NCBI GenBank assembly: GCA_963822695.1
Contig: CAWGJH010000022.1
Location: 87,193-151,192 of the forward strand
Length of the DNA: 64,000 bases
Direction: 5' to 3'
Origin: GCA-003244245 sp963822695
GTDB taxonomy: Bacteria > Actinomycetota > Actinomycetes > Mycobacteriales > Pseudonocardiaceae
The translations under genes and the position numbers were made by a program. Positions 39,945 through 47,138 of this stretch are shown here, one piece after another. The number at the start of each line of letters is the position of its first letter. Within the stretch, counting starts at the first letter, position 1. A model generated the notes under the pieces. That model made no database searches and had not been told where the DNA came from. It worked only from the letters and a program-made list of their open reading frames with translations.

Positions 39945-40145
39945 ATGGCGTGGTACCTGCGCTCGATCGGTGATCGGGACACCCACCGTGGCACGCTGCT
40001 GCACCCGGACGGCACTCTCACCGCCGCCTGCGGTATCCGCTTTCGCCCTCGTGAGCTGTTGCGCGGCGCGACGGCCCTGCGCGGCGAGCCACCCGACCCC
40101 GATCAGGTCTGCCCGTTGTGCCGCCGCAGCGCAGGCGCTCGGTGA
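39945..40145 (+). CDS. Small zinc-ribbon-like protein, 66 aa
   Basis: Starts with ATG 39945, immediately after the previous stop (TAAATG). It reads MAWYLRSIGDRDTHRGTLLHPDGTL, then AACGIRF and, 30 residues later, QVCPLCRR, the same CG...CxxC arrangement. The stop overlaps a further possible start (TGATG at 40143-40147). Function unknown. Confidence 0.55.
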   Translation: MAWYLRSIGDRDTHRGTLLHPDGTLTAACGIRFRPRELLRGATALRGEPPDPDQVCPLCRRSAGAR

Positions 40146-40264
40146 TGCGGGTCGCGTTCGTCGCGATGACGACGTGCCGTTGTGACCTCACTAATCCAGA
40201 ATGGGCGCTGAACGGTTATGGCTGGACTACCCGGGGTCACCCTTGTGGGCATCCTGGTCGCTGA
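40145..40264 (+). CDS. Possible 39-aa Cys-rich micro-protein
   Basis: ATG 40145 overlaps the preceding stop as TGATG, favouring coupled translation. The reading MRVAFVAMTTCRCDLTNPEW, then GYGWTTRGHPCGHPGR, has three Cys and two His in a short span. Too short for certainty; position and coupling are the main support. Confidence 0.35.
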   Translation: MRVAFVAMTTCRCDLTNPEWALNGYGWTTRGHPCGHPGR

Positions 40265-40384
40265 CCTCGAACTGCGTGTCACCCCGGTGCCGCAGTCGCG
40301 ACCTTCACTGTCGCGGCCAACGAGCACCGCTCCGATTAGGTCCGGACCACGATCATCCTGCGCCAGAGTTCGTAACATGTCGGC

Positions 40385-40891
40385 ATGAGCCCTCGCAGGC
40401 CTGGGCCGTTGGCTCGCCGGCTCCTTCATTTACCCGCGCTGCTCTACCGCTGGAATGTCGGCTGGTTACTCGGCCGGCGGTTCCTGCTGCTCACCCATGT
40501 TGGGCGCCGTTCCGGACGCAGATACCAGACCGTCCTTGAAGTGATCGGAACCGACCCGGCGTCTGGTGAGGTTGTCGTCATTGCCGCCCTCGGCAGCTCA
40601 GCGGACTGGTATCGCAATGTGCAGGCGCACCCGGCGACCGAGGTAGCCATCGGCCGGCATCGCTTCCGATCGGTCCACCGCGTTCTCGACGAGCGGGAGG
40701 CCACCGCCGTGCTGGCTGATTACGAGCGACGCAATCGGTGGGTGACACCCGTGATCCGCCGAGTGCTGAGCGCCTTGGTGGGATGGCGCTACGACGGTAG
40801 CAACGATGCACGGCGACGCCTCGTGCGCGATCTGCCCCTGGTGGCCTTCCGGCCGGCTGGCGGCCCCGGTACACCGTCGCTGGGGTCATGA
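40385..40891 (+). CDS. Deazaflavin (F420)-dependent nitroreductase-family protein
   Basis: A 168-aa protein of the Ddn/DDN superfamily of F420H2-dependent enzymes. An N-terminal helix (LPALLYRWNVGWLLG) precedes LLLTHVGRRSGRRYQTVLEVIG, the characteristic HxGRxSGxxx-T/V motif of the split beta-barrel. VVIAALGSSADWYRNVQAHPATEVAIG binds the deazaflavin in relatives. Substrate unknown. It precedes the MaoC and CoA-transferase genes with its own spacing of 66 bp. Confidence 0.85.
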   Translation: MSPRRPGPLARRLLHLPALLYRWNVGWLLGRRFLLLTHVGRRSGRRYQTVLEVIGTDPASGEVVVIAALGSSADWYRNVQAHPATEVAIGRHRFRSVHRVLDEREATAVLADYERRNRWVTPVIRRVLSALVGWRYDGSNDARRRLVRDLPLVAFRPAGGPGTPSLGS

Positions 40892-40957
40892 GAACCGGCC
40901 CTGGAGTTCAGGGGAACGTATGGGGAGCGGCGCCGGTGGCCGTACGATCAGGTCACG

Positions 40958-41959
40958 ATGGCGGACAACCGGGTGCGGATCGGTGGGCCGTACTTCGAGG
41001 ACCTGTCGCACGGGCAGGTCTTCGCCGACTCCCCTGGTTTGACACTGACTCCGGGCCACGCCGCGCTGCATCAAGCGTTGTCCGGCGACCGGCTCCGGTT
41101 ACCGCTGGATCACGAGCTGTCCGCGGCGGTCACCGGACGCACCGATCCGCTGGCCCATCCCACGCTGGTCTGCCATGTCGCGATCGGCCAGACCACGGCG
41201 CCGTCGCAACGGGTGCGGGGCAACTTGTTCTACCGGGGCCTGCGCCTGCTGCGCCCGGTGCACCTCGGCGACACGTTGCACACCCGCACGGAGGTCGTCG
41301 CGCTGCGACAGAACCGCCCGAAACCGGGGCGGCCGACGACCGGCCTTGCCGTGCTGCGGGTTCAGGTCACCAACCAGCGCGCGGAGCCCGTGCTCGACTT
41401 CTGGCGCTGCCCGATGATCCCGCTGCGCGACCCTGACGCCCACACCGGGCATGCCGACAGCTTTGATGACATCCCCACCGACGCCGACCCCGTTGCGGAC
41501 CTGCCGTGGGGCTGGCAGCTCGGCGCGTTCCGGCCCACGGTGGCCGAACCCGGCACGGTCTACGACATCGAAGTGCGCGACACCGTGACCGGTGCCCCCG
41601 AATTGGCCAGGGCCACTCTCAACCTCGCGGCCACGCACACCGATCCCGGCGCGTCGGCGTACGGGCGTCGTCTGGTCTACGGCGGGCACACCATCTCGAT
41701 CGCCGGCGCGCATGCCACCCGGGCGCTGCCCGACCTGGTGACGATCGTGGCCTGGCGCAGCTGTAACCACACTGGCCCGGTGTTCGAGGGTGACGTGCTG
41801 CGCACCGAACTGTGCGTCGAGGCCGTCCACCAGCATGACGGTTACCAGCTGATAGACCTGCGAGCGGTGGTGTACGGCTGCCCGGCGGCGGATGCTGGTG
41901 ATCCGGCCGCAGCCCAGACGCCAGTGCTGGACTGGCGATTCGTTGCGCTTGCACGGTAG
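40958..41959 (+). CDS. MaoC-type hydratase/dehydratase, possible mesaconyl-CoA hydratase
   Basis: A 333-aa double-hotdog protein. The N-half opens GGPYFEDLSHGQVFADSPGLTLTPGHAALHQALSGDRLRLPLD. RGNLFYRGLRLLRPVHLGDTLHTRTEVV follows. The second hotdog contains YGRRLVYGGHTISIAGAHATRALPD, where the catalytic Asp/His of the hydratase 2 motif are replaced by a related pattern. Length and sequence fit mesaconyl-C1-CoA hydratase (beta-methylmalyl-CoA dehydratase). The next gene, 12 bp downstream, resembles mesaconyl-CoA C1-C4 CoA transferase, supporting that role. The exact substrate is inferred. Confidence 0.7.
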   Translation: MADNRVRIGGPYFEDLSHGQVFADSPGLTLTPGHAALHQALSGDRLRLPLDHELSAAVTGRTDPLAHPTLVCHVAIGQTTAPSQRVRGNLFYRGLRLLRPVHLGDTLHTRTEVVALRQNRPKPGRPTTGLAVLRVQVTNQRAEPVLDFWRCPMIPLRDPDAHTGHADSFDDIPTDADPVADLPWGWQLGAFRPTVAEPGTVYDIEVRDTVTGAPELARATLNLAATHTDPGASAYGRRLVYGGHTISIAGAHATRALPDLVTIVAWRSCNHTGPVFEGDVLRTELCVEAVHQHDGYQLIDLRAVVYGCPAADAGDPAAAQTPVLDWRFVALAR

Positions 41960-41971
41960 GCGAGGTGGGAG

Positions 41972-43207
41972 ATGACCGGGATTCTGACGGGGATGCGGGT
42001 GGTGGAGGGTTCGGCCTTCGTAGCGGCGCCCCTCGGCGGGATGACCCTGGCCCAACTCGGTGCGGACGTGATCAGGTTCGACCCGATCGGCGGCGGTCTG
42101 GACGCCCACCGCTGGCCGATCACCGCGGACGGCAAGAGCCTGTTCTGGGCGGGCCTGAACAAGGGTAAGCGCTCGATCGCGGTCGAGTTGCGATCGCCGC
42201 ATGGCAGGGCGTTGCTCACCGACCTGATCACCGCCCCCGGCGACGATGCGGGGCTGTTCCTAACGAACTTCCCGGCCGTGGGCTGGCTGGACTTCACCAC
42301 GCTCACGTCCCGCCGCCCTGACCTGATCATGGTCAACATTGTCGGCAACCCGGACGGCTCGTCCGCGGTCGACTACACGGTCAACCCCGCCGCCGGCTTC
42401 CCCTGGACCACCGGCCCCAGCACCCTGGCCATGCCGGTCAACCACCTGCTGCCGGCCTGGGACGCGATCACCGGCACGCTGGCCGCGACCGGGCTGCTGG
42501 CCGCCGAGCGCAAGCGGCGGATGGAGGGCGTCGGCCAGTTCGTCCGGCTCGCACTCGCTGACGTGGCGTTTGCCATGGTTGGGCACCTCGGGTACATCGC
42601 CGAGGTACAGATCAACAAGAGTGAGCGGCCGAAGTATGGCAACGACCTGTACGGCGCGTTCGGTCGCGACTTCGCCACCAAGGACGGCAAGCGGGTGATG
42701 GTGGTCGGTCTGACCCCGCGGCAGTGGCGCAGCCTGGTGGCTGCGGTCGGAATCGGTGACGCCTGCGCCCAGGTCGAGAAGCTGCTCGGGGTCAACTTGG
42801 AAAAGGAAGGTGACCGGTTCGCCGCGCGCCACGTGATCGGCGCGCTCCTCGAGCCGTGGGTCAGCAGCCGCACACTGTCCGAAGTCCGCGAGGTCTTCGA
42901 CGCGCATGACGTGTGCTGGGGGCCGTACCAGACCTTCGCTGAGTTGATCACCACCGATCCGCGCTGCTCGCCCGCCAACCCGATGTTCGCCGCGGTCGAC
43001 CAGCCCGGCATCGGCACCTACCTCATGCCCGGCTCGCCGCTCGACTTCTCCGCTACCGATCGGTTACCACCCGCGCCAGCGCCCCAGCTTGGCCAGCACA
43101 CCGACGAGATCCTCGCCGGGGTCCTCGGCCTCTCCAGTGCGGAGATCGGGCGGTTGCACGACGACGGCATCGTCGCCGGCGCCCCAACGGACCAGACCAG
43201 GAAGTGA
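41972..43207 (+). CDS. mct: CaiB/BaiF family CoA transferase, mesaconyl-CoA C1-C4 transferase-like
   Basis: A 411-aa family III CoA transferase. GMRVVEGSAFVAAPLGGMTLAQLGADVIRFD opens the fold, NKGKRSIAVELRSPHG follows, and the catalytic Asp position should lie in the region around VDYTVNPAAGFPWTTGP. That segment together with MPVNHLLPAWDAI is characteristic of mesaconyl-CoA C1-C4 transferase (2-methylfumaryl-CoA isomerase) of the 3-hydroxypropionate bicycle. With the adjacent hydratase it suggests handling of mesaconyl/citramalyl-CoA; no lyase is present nearby. Its 3' end is partly duplicated at 44871-44937. Confidence 0.75.
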   Translation: MTGILTGMRVVEGSAFVAAPLGGMTLAQLGADVIRFDPIGGGLDAHRWPITADGKSLFWAGLNKGKRSIAVELRSPHGRALLTDLITAPGDDAGLFLTNFPAVGWLDFTTLTSRRPDLIMVNIVGNPDGSSAVDYTVNPAAGFPWTTGPSTLAMPVNHLLPAWDAITGTLAATGLLAAERKRRMEGVGQFVRLALADVAFAMVGHLGYIAEVQINKSERPKYGNDLYGAFGRDFATKDGKRVMVVGLTPRQWRSLVAAVGIGDACAQVEKLLGVNLEKEGDRFAARHVIGALLEPWVSSRTLSEVREVFDAHDVCWGPYQTFAELITTDPRCSPANPMFAAVDQPGIGTYLMPGSPLDFSATDRLPPAPAPQLGQHTDEILAGVLGLSSAEIGRLHDDGIVAGAPTDQTRK

Positions 43208-43211
43208 CCAG

Positions 43212-43307
43212 ATGTTCTTCTTCTTCTCGAATCGACTGGGCTGCCTCGGCTCGCTGTTGGTATCGGTGGTGCTGACCATCGTGCTGATCCTGATCTTCAC
43301 CCGATGA
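43212..43307 (+). CDS. 31-aa single-helix membrane micro-protein
   Basis: ATG 43212 lies 4 bp after the mct stop. The product MFFFFSNRLGCLGSLL continues as one hydrophobic helix and ends FTR. A decayed copy of its 3' half, fused to the 3' end of mct, occurs at 44938-44991, and the coding sense of the helix is preserved there. No known family. Confidence 0.5.
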   Translation: MFFFFSNRLGCLGSLLVSVVLTIVLILIFTR

Positions 43308-43762
43308 GCTCGTTGTAGACAGGATTGGCTACCGCGCCCACCTCACCCTTGAGCATCAACGCTCCGTACATCGAGGCGTCCTGTGGGGACTGAGCCAGCT
43401 GGGGTCGAAGCGCGTCGGTGGTCGCGAGCGGTACGTCGATGGACTCCCGGAGGCGCCCGTTGTGCTGTAGCACCACTGCCAGCCGCCAGGCCCCGGCGAC
43501 GAGGAGATTGTCCTCGCTACGCTCGGCAGCGGTCATGTCCCGTTCCGCAGCGATCCACGGCAGGTCTTTCTCACCGATCCGGTCGAGCATCCCGGAGGTG
43601 ACTCGCCAGACCAAGGAGAGTTGCCCGAACGCGCGGTGTTGCAGCTCGCCGGTGCTGGTGTTGGTGGGCTGTCAGGCATCCGTGATGAGATCTGGGAGCA
43701 GCAGACCCAGTCGTGACCACCGCTTGGTCTGTGAGCAGACAAACGCCTCGTTGATCCGGCTC
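43303..43762 (-). pseudogene. XRE-TPR regulator fragment
   Basis: Minus-strand reading gives SRINEAFVCSQTKRWSRLGLLLPDLITDA, an in-frame TGA, then (43614 downward) LVWRVTSGMLDRIGEKDLPWIAAERDM, AWRLAVVLQHNGRLRESIDVPLATTDALRP and MYGALMLKGEVGA. These are recognisable pieces of the helical-repeat region of XRE-family regulators. Both the HTH domain and the C-terminus are absent and a stop lies in the middle. Confidence 0.65.
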
Positions 43763-44237
43763 AAGGGTTTGCTGAGCTGTCGCCTGCGTCGAAGCTTGGC
43801 GCCGGGGCGCCCTGTGGCTGCCGCACGGTGAAGGCTGCGCGCCAGTCATCCCGCTGTTCGTCGTCAACCTGGAGCCACCACTCGTAACGTCCCGCTGCGA
43901 GCGGCAAGCCCGGGCCGACATTGATGGCGAGCGAGTGGTCAATGCTCGACCCTTGCGCGAGACCCGGCGGACGGCCGACCTCGAATTCGGCCTCCACCAT
44001 CAGCGGCTGAGACCCGAAGGGGGTTGGGACCTCAACCGCATTGAGGCTGTCGGCCGTGAGCAGCCGCAAGGTCAGACGGTGATTGATGTTGGTCTCATCC
44101 CACGCAACTCGCAAGATGACCACGACTGCGTGATGGGGCGTTGGGGTGACGGTCACACTCCACCCCAGACCTAGGGCGTTCACCTTCCCAGAGCTGTCGC
44201 TCTGAGCGAAGTCGGCCAGCAGGACATGAGCCTCCAC
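43761..44237 (-). CDS. DUF6941-like hypothetical protein
   Basis: A 158-aa protein starting near MEAHVLLADFAQSDSSGKVNALGLGWSVT, with alternating strands (HHAVVVILRVAWDE, LPLAAGRYEWWLQVDDE) suggesting an immunoglobulin-like beta fold. The opening LADFAQ...GKVNALGLGWSV is the hallmark of the DUF6941 group as I know it. The last residues (GDSSANP) run into the neighbouring regulator remnant, so the C-terminus may be altered. Function unknown. Confidence 0.6.
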   Translation of the reverse strand: MEAHVLLADFAQSDSSGKVNALGLGWSVTVTPTPHHAVVVILRVAWDETNINHRLTLRLLTADSLNAVEVPTPFGSQPLMVEAEFEVGRPPGLAQGSSIDHSLAINVGPGLPLAAGRYEWWLQVDDEQRDDWRAAFTVRQPQGAPAPSFDAGDSSANP

Positions 44238-44243
44238 GAGGCG

Positions 44244-44519
44244 CTAGCCTGCCACCTCATCCCTTGGCTGCGCCTGGTGGATGGGACGTGGCCGTATCGG
44301 ACTCTGCTGGATCGGCCAGCCCACGACCGTTGATGCGGCGTTGCCGATCGACAGGGGGAGACCTTCCCGGAACGTGATGGCGTCTCGGGCCGCCGACAGC
44401 ACAGTGACGCGGGTCGGGTGAGGGACTAGTTCGGCAGACTCAGCCTGCTCCAGCATCGCGTCGAAGGTCGCCTCGTCTGTCTCGAACTCGGCGAACTCGT
44501 CGCTCTCGGCCATGCTCAC
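44244..44519 (-). CDS. Acidic small protein, possible antitoxin-like partner
   Basis: Starts at GTG 44519, overlapping the stop of the upstream gene (GTGA); 91 aa. A strongly acidic N-terminus (MAESDEFAEFETDEATFDAMLEQAESAEL) is followed by a basic, strand-like part (THPTRVTVLSAARDAI region) and a Pro-rich tail. Small size, acidic helix and coupling to a basic partner resemble a toxin-antitoxin pair, but no known antitoxin domain is recognised. Role inferred only. Confidence 0.5.
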   Translation of the reverse strand: MSMAESDEFAEFETDEATFDAMLEQAESAELVPHPTRVTVLSAARDAITFREGLPLSIGNAASTVVGWPIQQSPIRPRPIHQAQPRDEVAG

Positions 44520-44788
44520 ATCATCCTCAAGACGGTCCGCAGGCGCCAGATGCCCTCGGTTATGTCAATAGGCTGGAGGATCACCTTGAGCCGCACGTTG
44601 TCTGAGGTGTGGCACACCACCAACAGTCTCCTGCCGTGCTCGGGATGGTCGTGCCAACCTGCACGTTCGTAGGCGTCGGGGGTGCACGCCTCGCGGACCT
44701 GGTCACCGGTCACGAACCGGCGAGACCGGATCTTGACCTCCATCTCCTCGCTGATCTGAATCTCGGCGATCCAGAACCGTTTCAGCAC
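44516..44788 (-). CDS. Small basic protein, possible toxin-like partner
   Basis: A 90-aa protein from ATG 44788. FWIAEIQISEEMEVKIRSRRF, then DAYERAGWHDHPEHGRRLLVVCHT and VRLKVILQPIDITEGIWRLRTVLRMM, give a compact beta-rich sequence resembling small RelE/BrnT-like toxins in size and layout. No catalytic motif is certain. It overlaps the acidic downstream gene by 4 nt. Confidence 0.5.
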   Translation of the reverse strand: MLKRFWIAEIQISEEMEVKIRSRRFVTGDQVREACTPDAYERAGWHDHPEHGRRLLVVCHTSDNVRLKVILQPIDITEGIWRLRTVLRMM

Positions 44789-45119
44789 GGCCAGGGACGC
44801 TACTCATTGCCTCAGACGGACCGCCTGCAAGGTGCGCAGGCGTCCAGCTACACGCGCCATAGGTTCGACCATCGCCGGGGTCCTCGGCCTTTCCAGTGCG
44901 GAGATCGGGCGGTTGCACGACGAGGGCATCGTCTCGCTGTTGTTACCGGCGGTGCTGACTATTGTGTTGATCCTGATCTTCACCCGGTGAGCTCTGACCT
45001 GGAGTCGCACTGACGTATCAGGGAGCAGGCGGACGGTCTCCTCAGAGTGACTGCTGCGCAGGCGGCAGTGTGAACACTCCGTAGCTCGCCGGACTGCGAC
45101 AGTGTGAAGAGGTGGCCTG
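44789..45119. other. Intergenic region containing the duplicated junction
   Basis: Besides the decayed mct/micro-protein copy at 44871-44992, no gene is evident. The rest (44993-45119) contains inverted CGGCAGTGTGAACACTCCG and GCGACAGTGTGAAGAGG-type short repeats just before the zinc-ribbon gene. Confidence 0.4.
44871..44992 (+). repeat. Decayed partial copy of the mct 3' end and the 31-aa membrane gene
   Basis: Closely matches 43113-43176 (3' end of mct) joined directly to 43250-43311 (3' half of the micro-protein gene), with about 70 bp between them deleted and several substitutions. The segment GCGGAGATCGGGCGGTTGCA is identical in both. It is a non-functional duplicate of the gene junction. 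Confidence 0.9.
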
Positions 45120-45323
45120 ATGCGATTCCTGAACCCTGTCACCGTGACCTGCCTGAGGTGCGGGCAGCCGGTTGTCGTCGCCGAGACGTCGATTGGCTCT
45201 GTGCGGGTGCACTGCGGCACCTGGCGCTGGCAGTGCGACATTCCCTACACAGATCGGTACGCGGTAACCCCAGCTGGTCTGACCCCGTTTGACGCGGCCA
45301 GCGACCAGAAGCTGGCAGCGTGA
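45120..45323 (+). CDS. Small CxxCG zinc-ribbon-like protein, 67 aa
   Basis: ATG 45120, with GAAGAGG upstream. The sequence MRFLNPVTVTCLRCGQPVVV has a CxxCG knuckle and later VHCGTWRWQCD a second Cys pair, consistent with one zinc site. It lies between the two decayed junction copies. Function unknown. Confidence 0.45.
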   Translation: MRFLNPVTVTCLRCGQPVVVAETSIGSVRVHCGTWRWQCDIPYTDRYAVTPAGLTPFDAASDQKLAA

Positions 45324-45357
45324 GCACCCAGCTCGCCACGTGAAGCCTCCGGCCAGT

Positions 45358-45525
45358 GTCACCAGCCCCGCGCGCGCCACTCTGAGAGGTGCGGCCGCTC
45401 AGTGCCGAGCGTGGAGTCCTTCCTGCGCCCGGGGTAGAATCACGTGTCGTCGGGGAGTTGGTCGAACACCCGTGACTCCAGGTCGGCCATCAGGCTGGTG
45501 AAGTCACCGGAGTTAGTTGTCCGTC
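45358..45525 (-). repeat. Decayed copy of the 3' end of the MBL-fold hydrolase gene
   Basis: 168 bp aligning without large gaps to 48508-48675, the 3' end of the metallo-beta-lactamase-fold gene. Examples are the shared GTCGGGGAGTTGGTCGAACACCC block and the GTTGTCCGTC end. Many substitutions and no intact frame. With the copy at 44871 it reconstructs a second, eroded version of the mct-to-hydrolase junction. Confidence 0.9.
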
Positions 45526-45622
45526 GAGGTGTCACCCGCCAGACTGAGCCCGGTCACCGTCCAACGCAGAGGTCCTCGAAGGGGAGGTCGGGGATCCCCC
45601 AAACACGCAGGGCGTCCAGCGG

Positions 45623-46837
45623 TCAGGCTCTGGCCTGTTCCGTCAGCAGACCGGCGCGGTAGGCCATTCCCCGCAACTCGACGCTCATCTCGCGTACCGA
45701 CCCTCGGGTCAGCAACTCGCCGAGTACCTCCCGGACCCCCTGATGGCGTAGCACTGCGGTGGGGAAGATGCGCTCGGCGGTGCGCAGCGCCCGGGCAGCG
45801 TCATCCTGACGTCCTGGCAGCTGGGCCAGCGCCCGACCGCGGTGGATCCAGAAGAAGGTCCGGTTCACCGAGAAGGGGTGATGCCGGGGGTCGACGTTTT
45901 GGGCGACGCTTTCTGCCTGGTCGGGTTCGTTTGCTTCCAGCGCGAGCCACATCCTGTCGATGGCTGCGCGGTCCGGTCCGTACAGGAACCCCAGGGAGTC
46001 GGGTTCGCCTGTTGCGCCAAACCGCGCGGCGAGTTCCGCCACCGCATCTATCGGTGCGGTGGCGTCACCCGGACGACCGTTCAGCACGGCGGCCGTGGCG
46101 TGTTCACTGGTGAGGCTGGACACCAGGCCAGCGGTCTGGGCGGTCGTCGGTGGCAGGGAGATCGACTCGAGTTTCGCTTGGCCCCGCTGTAGCGCGCCGC
46201 CGAGCAACAATTCCATGGCCACGCCGTATTCGGCCATGGCCAGGGTGGTGACCTCATTGCGTTCCCGGGCCAAGCGTTGAGCCAGGTACACGACGCGGCG
46301 TACCAGGTGGGTGTGCGCGCCCGCATGCCTGAGCCATATCCGGGTCACGTGCACGTGCAGGTAGACCGCCAGATCGAGCAACTCGGCATGGTTAACGCCG
46401 GTGGCCAGCGTGGTGTGCAGGTTCCGGATGAGCCCGGGAAGATCGGTGGCCATCTCAGCGAACTGGCAAGCCCGCCGCTGGGCGTGAATCCGGAGCACTT
46501 GCTCGCGTAGCACGGCCACGGACAGCACGAGCCCTTCCGGGTCCTCGTCCTCGATCGCGTCCAGCGCGTGTCCCACCGCCTCGGTGGTGGAGTCGGTGTG
46601 CCCGTTGGCCGGTGCCGGTACCGGCAGCCGCACCAGGTCGCCTGGGGCGACCTCCAGGGCATCGGCCAGCGCCACGATGTCGGACAGCTTGTCCAGAGCG
46701 ATTTCCCCGCGCTCGATCCGGTCCAGTTTCGATTTGCTCATTCCGGCCAGGCCGGCGACCACCACCAGCGACTTGCGCCGGGCGTAACGGATCCGTTTGA
46801 CCCGCCGGCCGATCGTGCGCGTTTCCTCAGCGTCCAT
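45623..46837 (-). CDS. XRE-family regulator with TPR-like C-terminal domain (paralogue)
   Basis: A 404-aa protein from ATG 46837. The HTH spans about residues 9-65 (GRRVKRIRYARRKSLVVVAGLAGMSKSKLDRIERG). A long helical region follows, ending MSVELRGMAYRAGLLTEQARA, similar in layout and in the RELRGMAYR-type ending to the regulator at 33146. The start is 32 bp from a perfect 17-bp inverted repeat sharing 14 nt with the operator candidate of that paralogue. Likely autoregulated; target genes unknown. Confidence 0.85.
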   Translation of the reverse strand: MDAEETRTIGRRVKRIRYARRKSLVVVAGLAGMSKSKLDRIERGEIALDKLSDIVALADALEVAPGDLVRLPVPAPANGHTDSTTEAVGHALDAIEDEDPEGLVLSVAVLREQVLRIHAQRRACQFAEMATDLPGLIRNLHTTLATGVNHAELLDLAVYLHVHVTRIWLRHAGAHTHLVRRVVYLAQRLARERNEVTTLAMAEYGVAMELLLGGALQRGQAKLESISLPPTTAQTAGLVSSLTSEHATAAVLNGRPGDATAPIDAVAELAARFGATGEPDSLGFLYGPDRAAIDRMWLALEANEPDQAESVAQNVDPRHHPFSVNRTFFWIHRGRALAQLPGRQDDAARALRTAERIFPTAVLRHQGVREVLGELLTRGSVREMSVELRGMAYRAGLLTEQARA

Positions 46838-46868
46838 GGGGCACCCAGTTCATCATCGGAGAAATACC

Positions 46869-46910
46869 CCCACCGATGCCCCGGGGCCCTCGTCCCGGGG
46901 CATCGGTGGG
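46869..46910. promoter_or_regulatory. Perfect 17-bp inverted repeat upstream of the XRE paralogue
   Basis: Arms 46869-46885 and 46894-46910 (CCCACCGATGCCCCGGG and complement) around GCCCTCGT. It is the strongest palindrome of the window. Its position relative to the start codon matches that of the related palindrome at 34396, supporting an operator. A transcription attenuator is an alternative. Confidence 0.6.
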
Positions 46911-47138
46911 AGGTGCGAGCGCCAGGCTAGCGGCCAGCTCCCGATCCGGTGAGCTAGCCGTTCCCGAGCGTGTTGATCTCGATCTCGAGTAGTCGCCGGT
47001 GGCAGCAGCCTCGGCGGCCAGGCGCTGACCCTCGGCCACCTGCTCGGTGGTCTAGTGGATCGCCCATGCCGTAGTGGTGCTTGACCAGAGTTCCGCTGCC
47101 CGAGGCCCTGCCGTAGTGGTTGTGCTCCTGACCGGGCG
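46911..47138. other. Intergenic region upstream of the XRE paralogue
   Basis: No confident gene. A minus-strand stretch near 46970-47050 reads like the end of a small protein (LLEIEINTLGNG and, in another frame, GQRLAAEAAATGDY). This suggests a frameshifted micro-gene, but support is thin. Confidence 0.3.

Noticed and set aside
44804..45380. Minus-strand frames of 112-145 codons over the duplicated junction
   Set aside because: They run antisense to the mct-derived duplicate and the zinc-ribbon gene and contain no recognisable domain.
46827..47039. Small minus-strand gene upstream of the XRE paralogue (GQRLAAEAAATGDY, INTLGNG)
   Set aside because: The two suggestive pieces are in different frames and no start with a ribosome-binding site fits, so it was only mentioned as possible debris.
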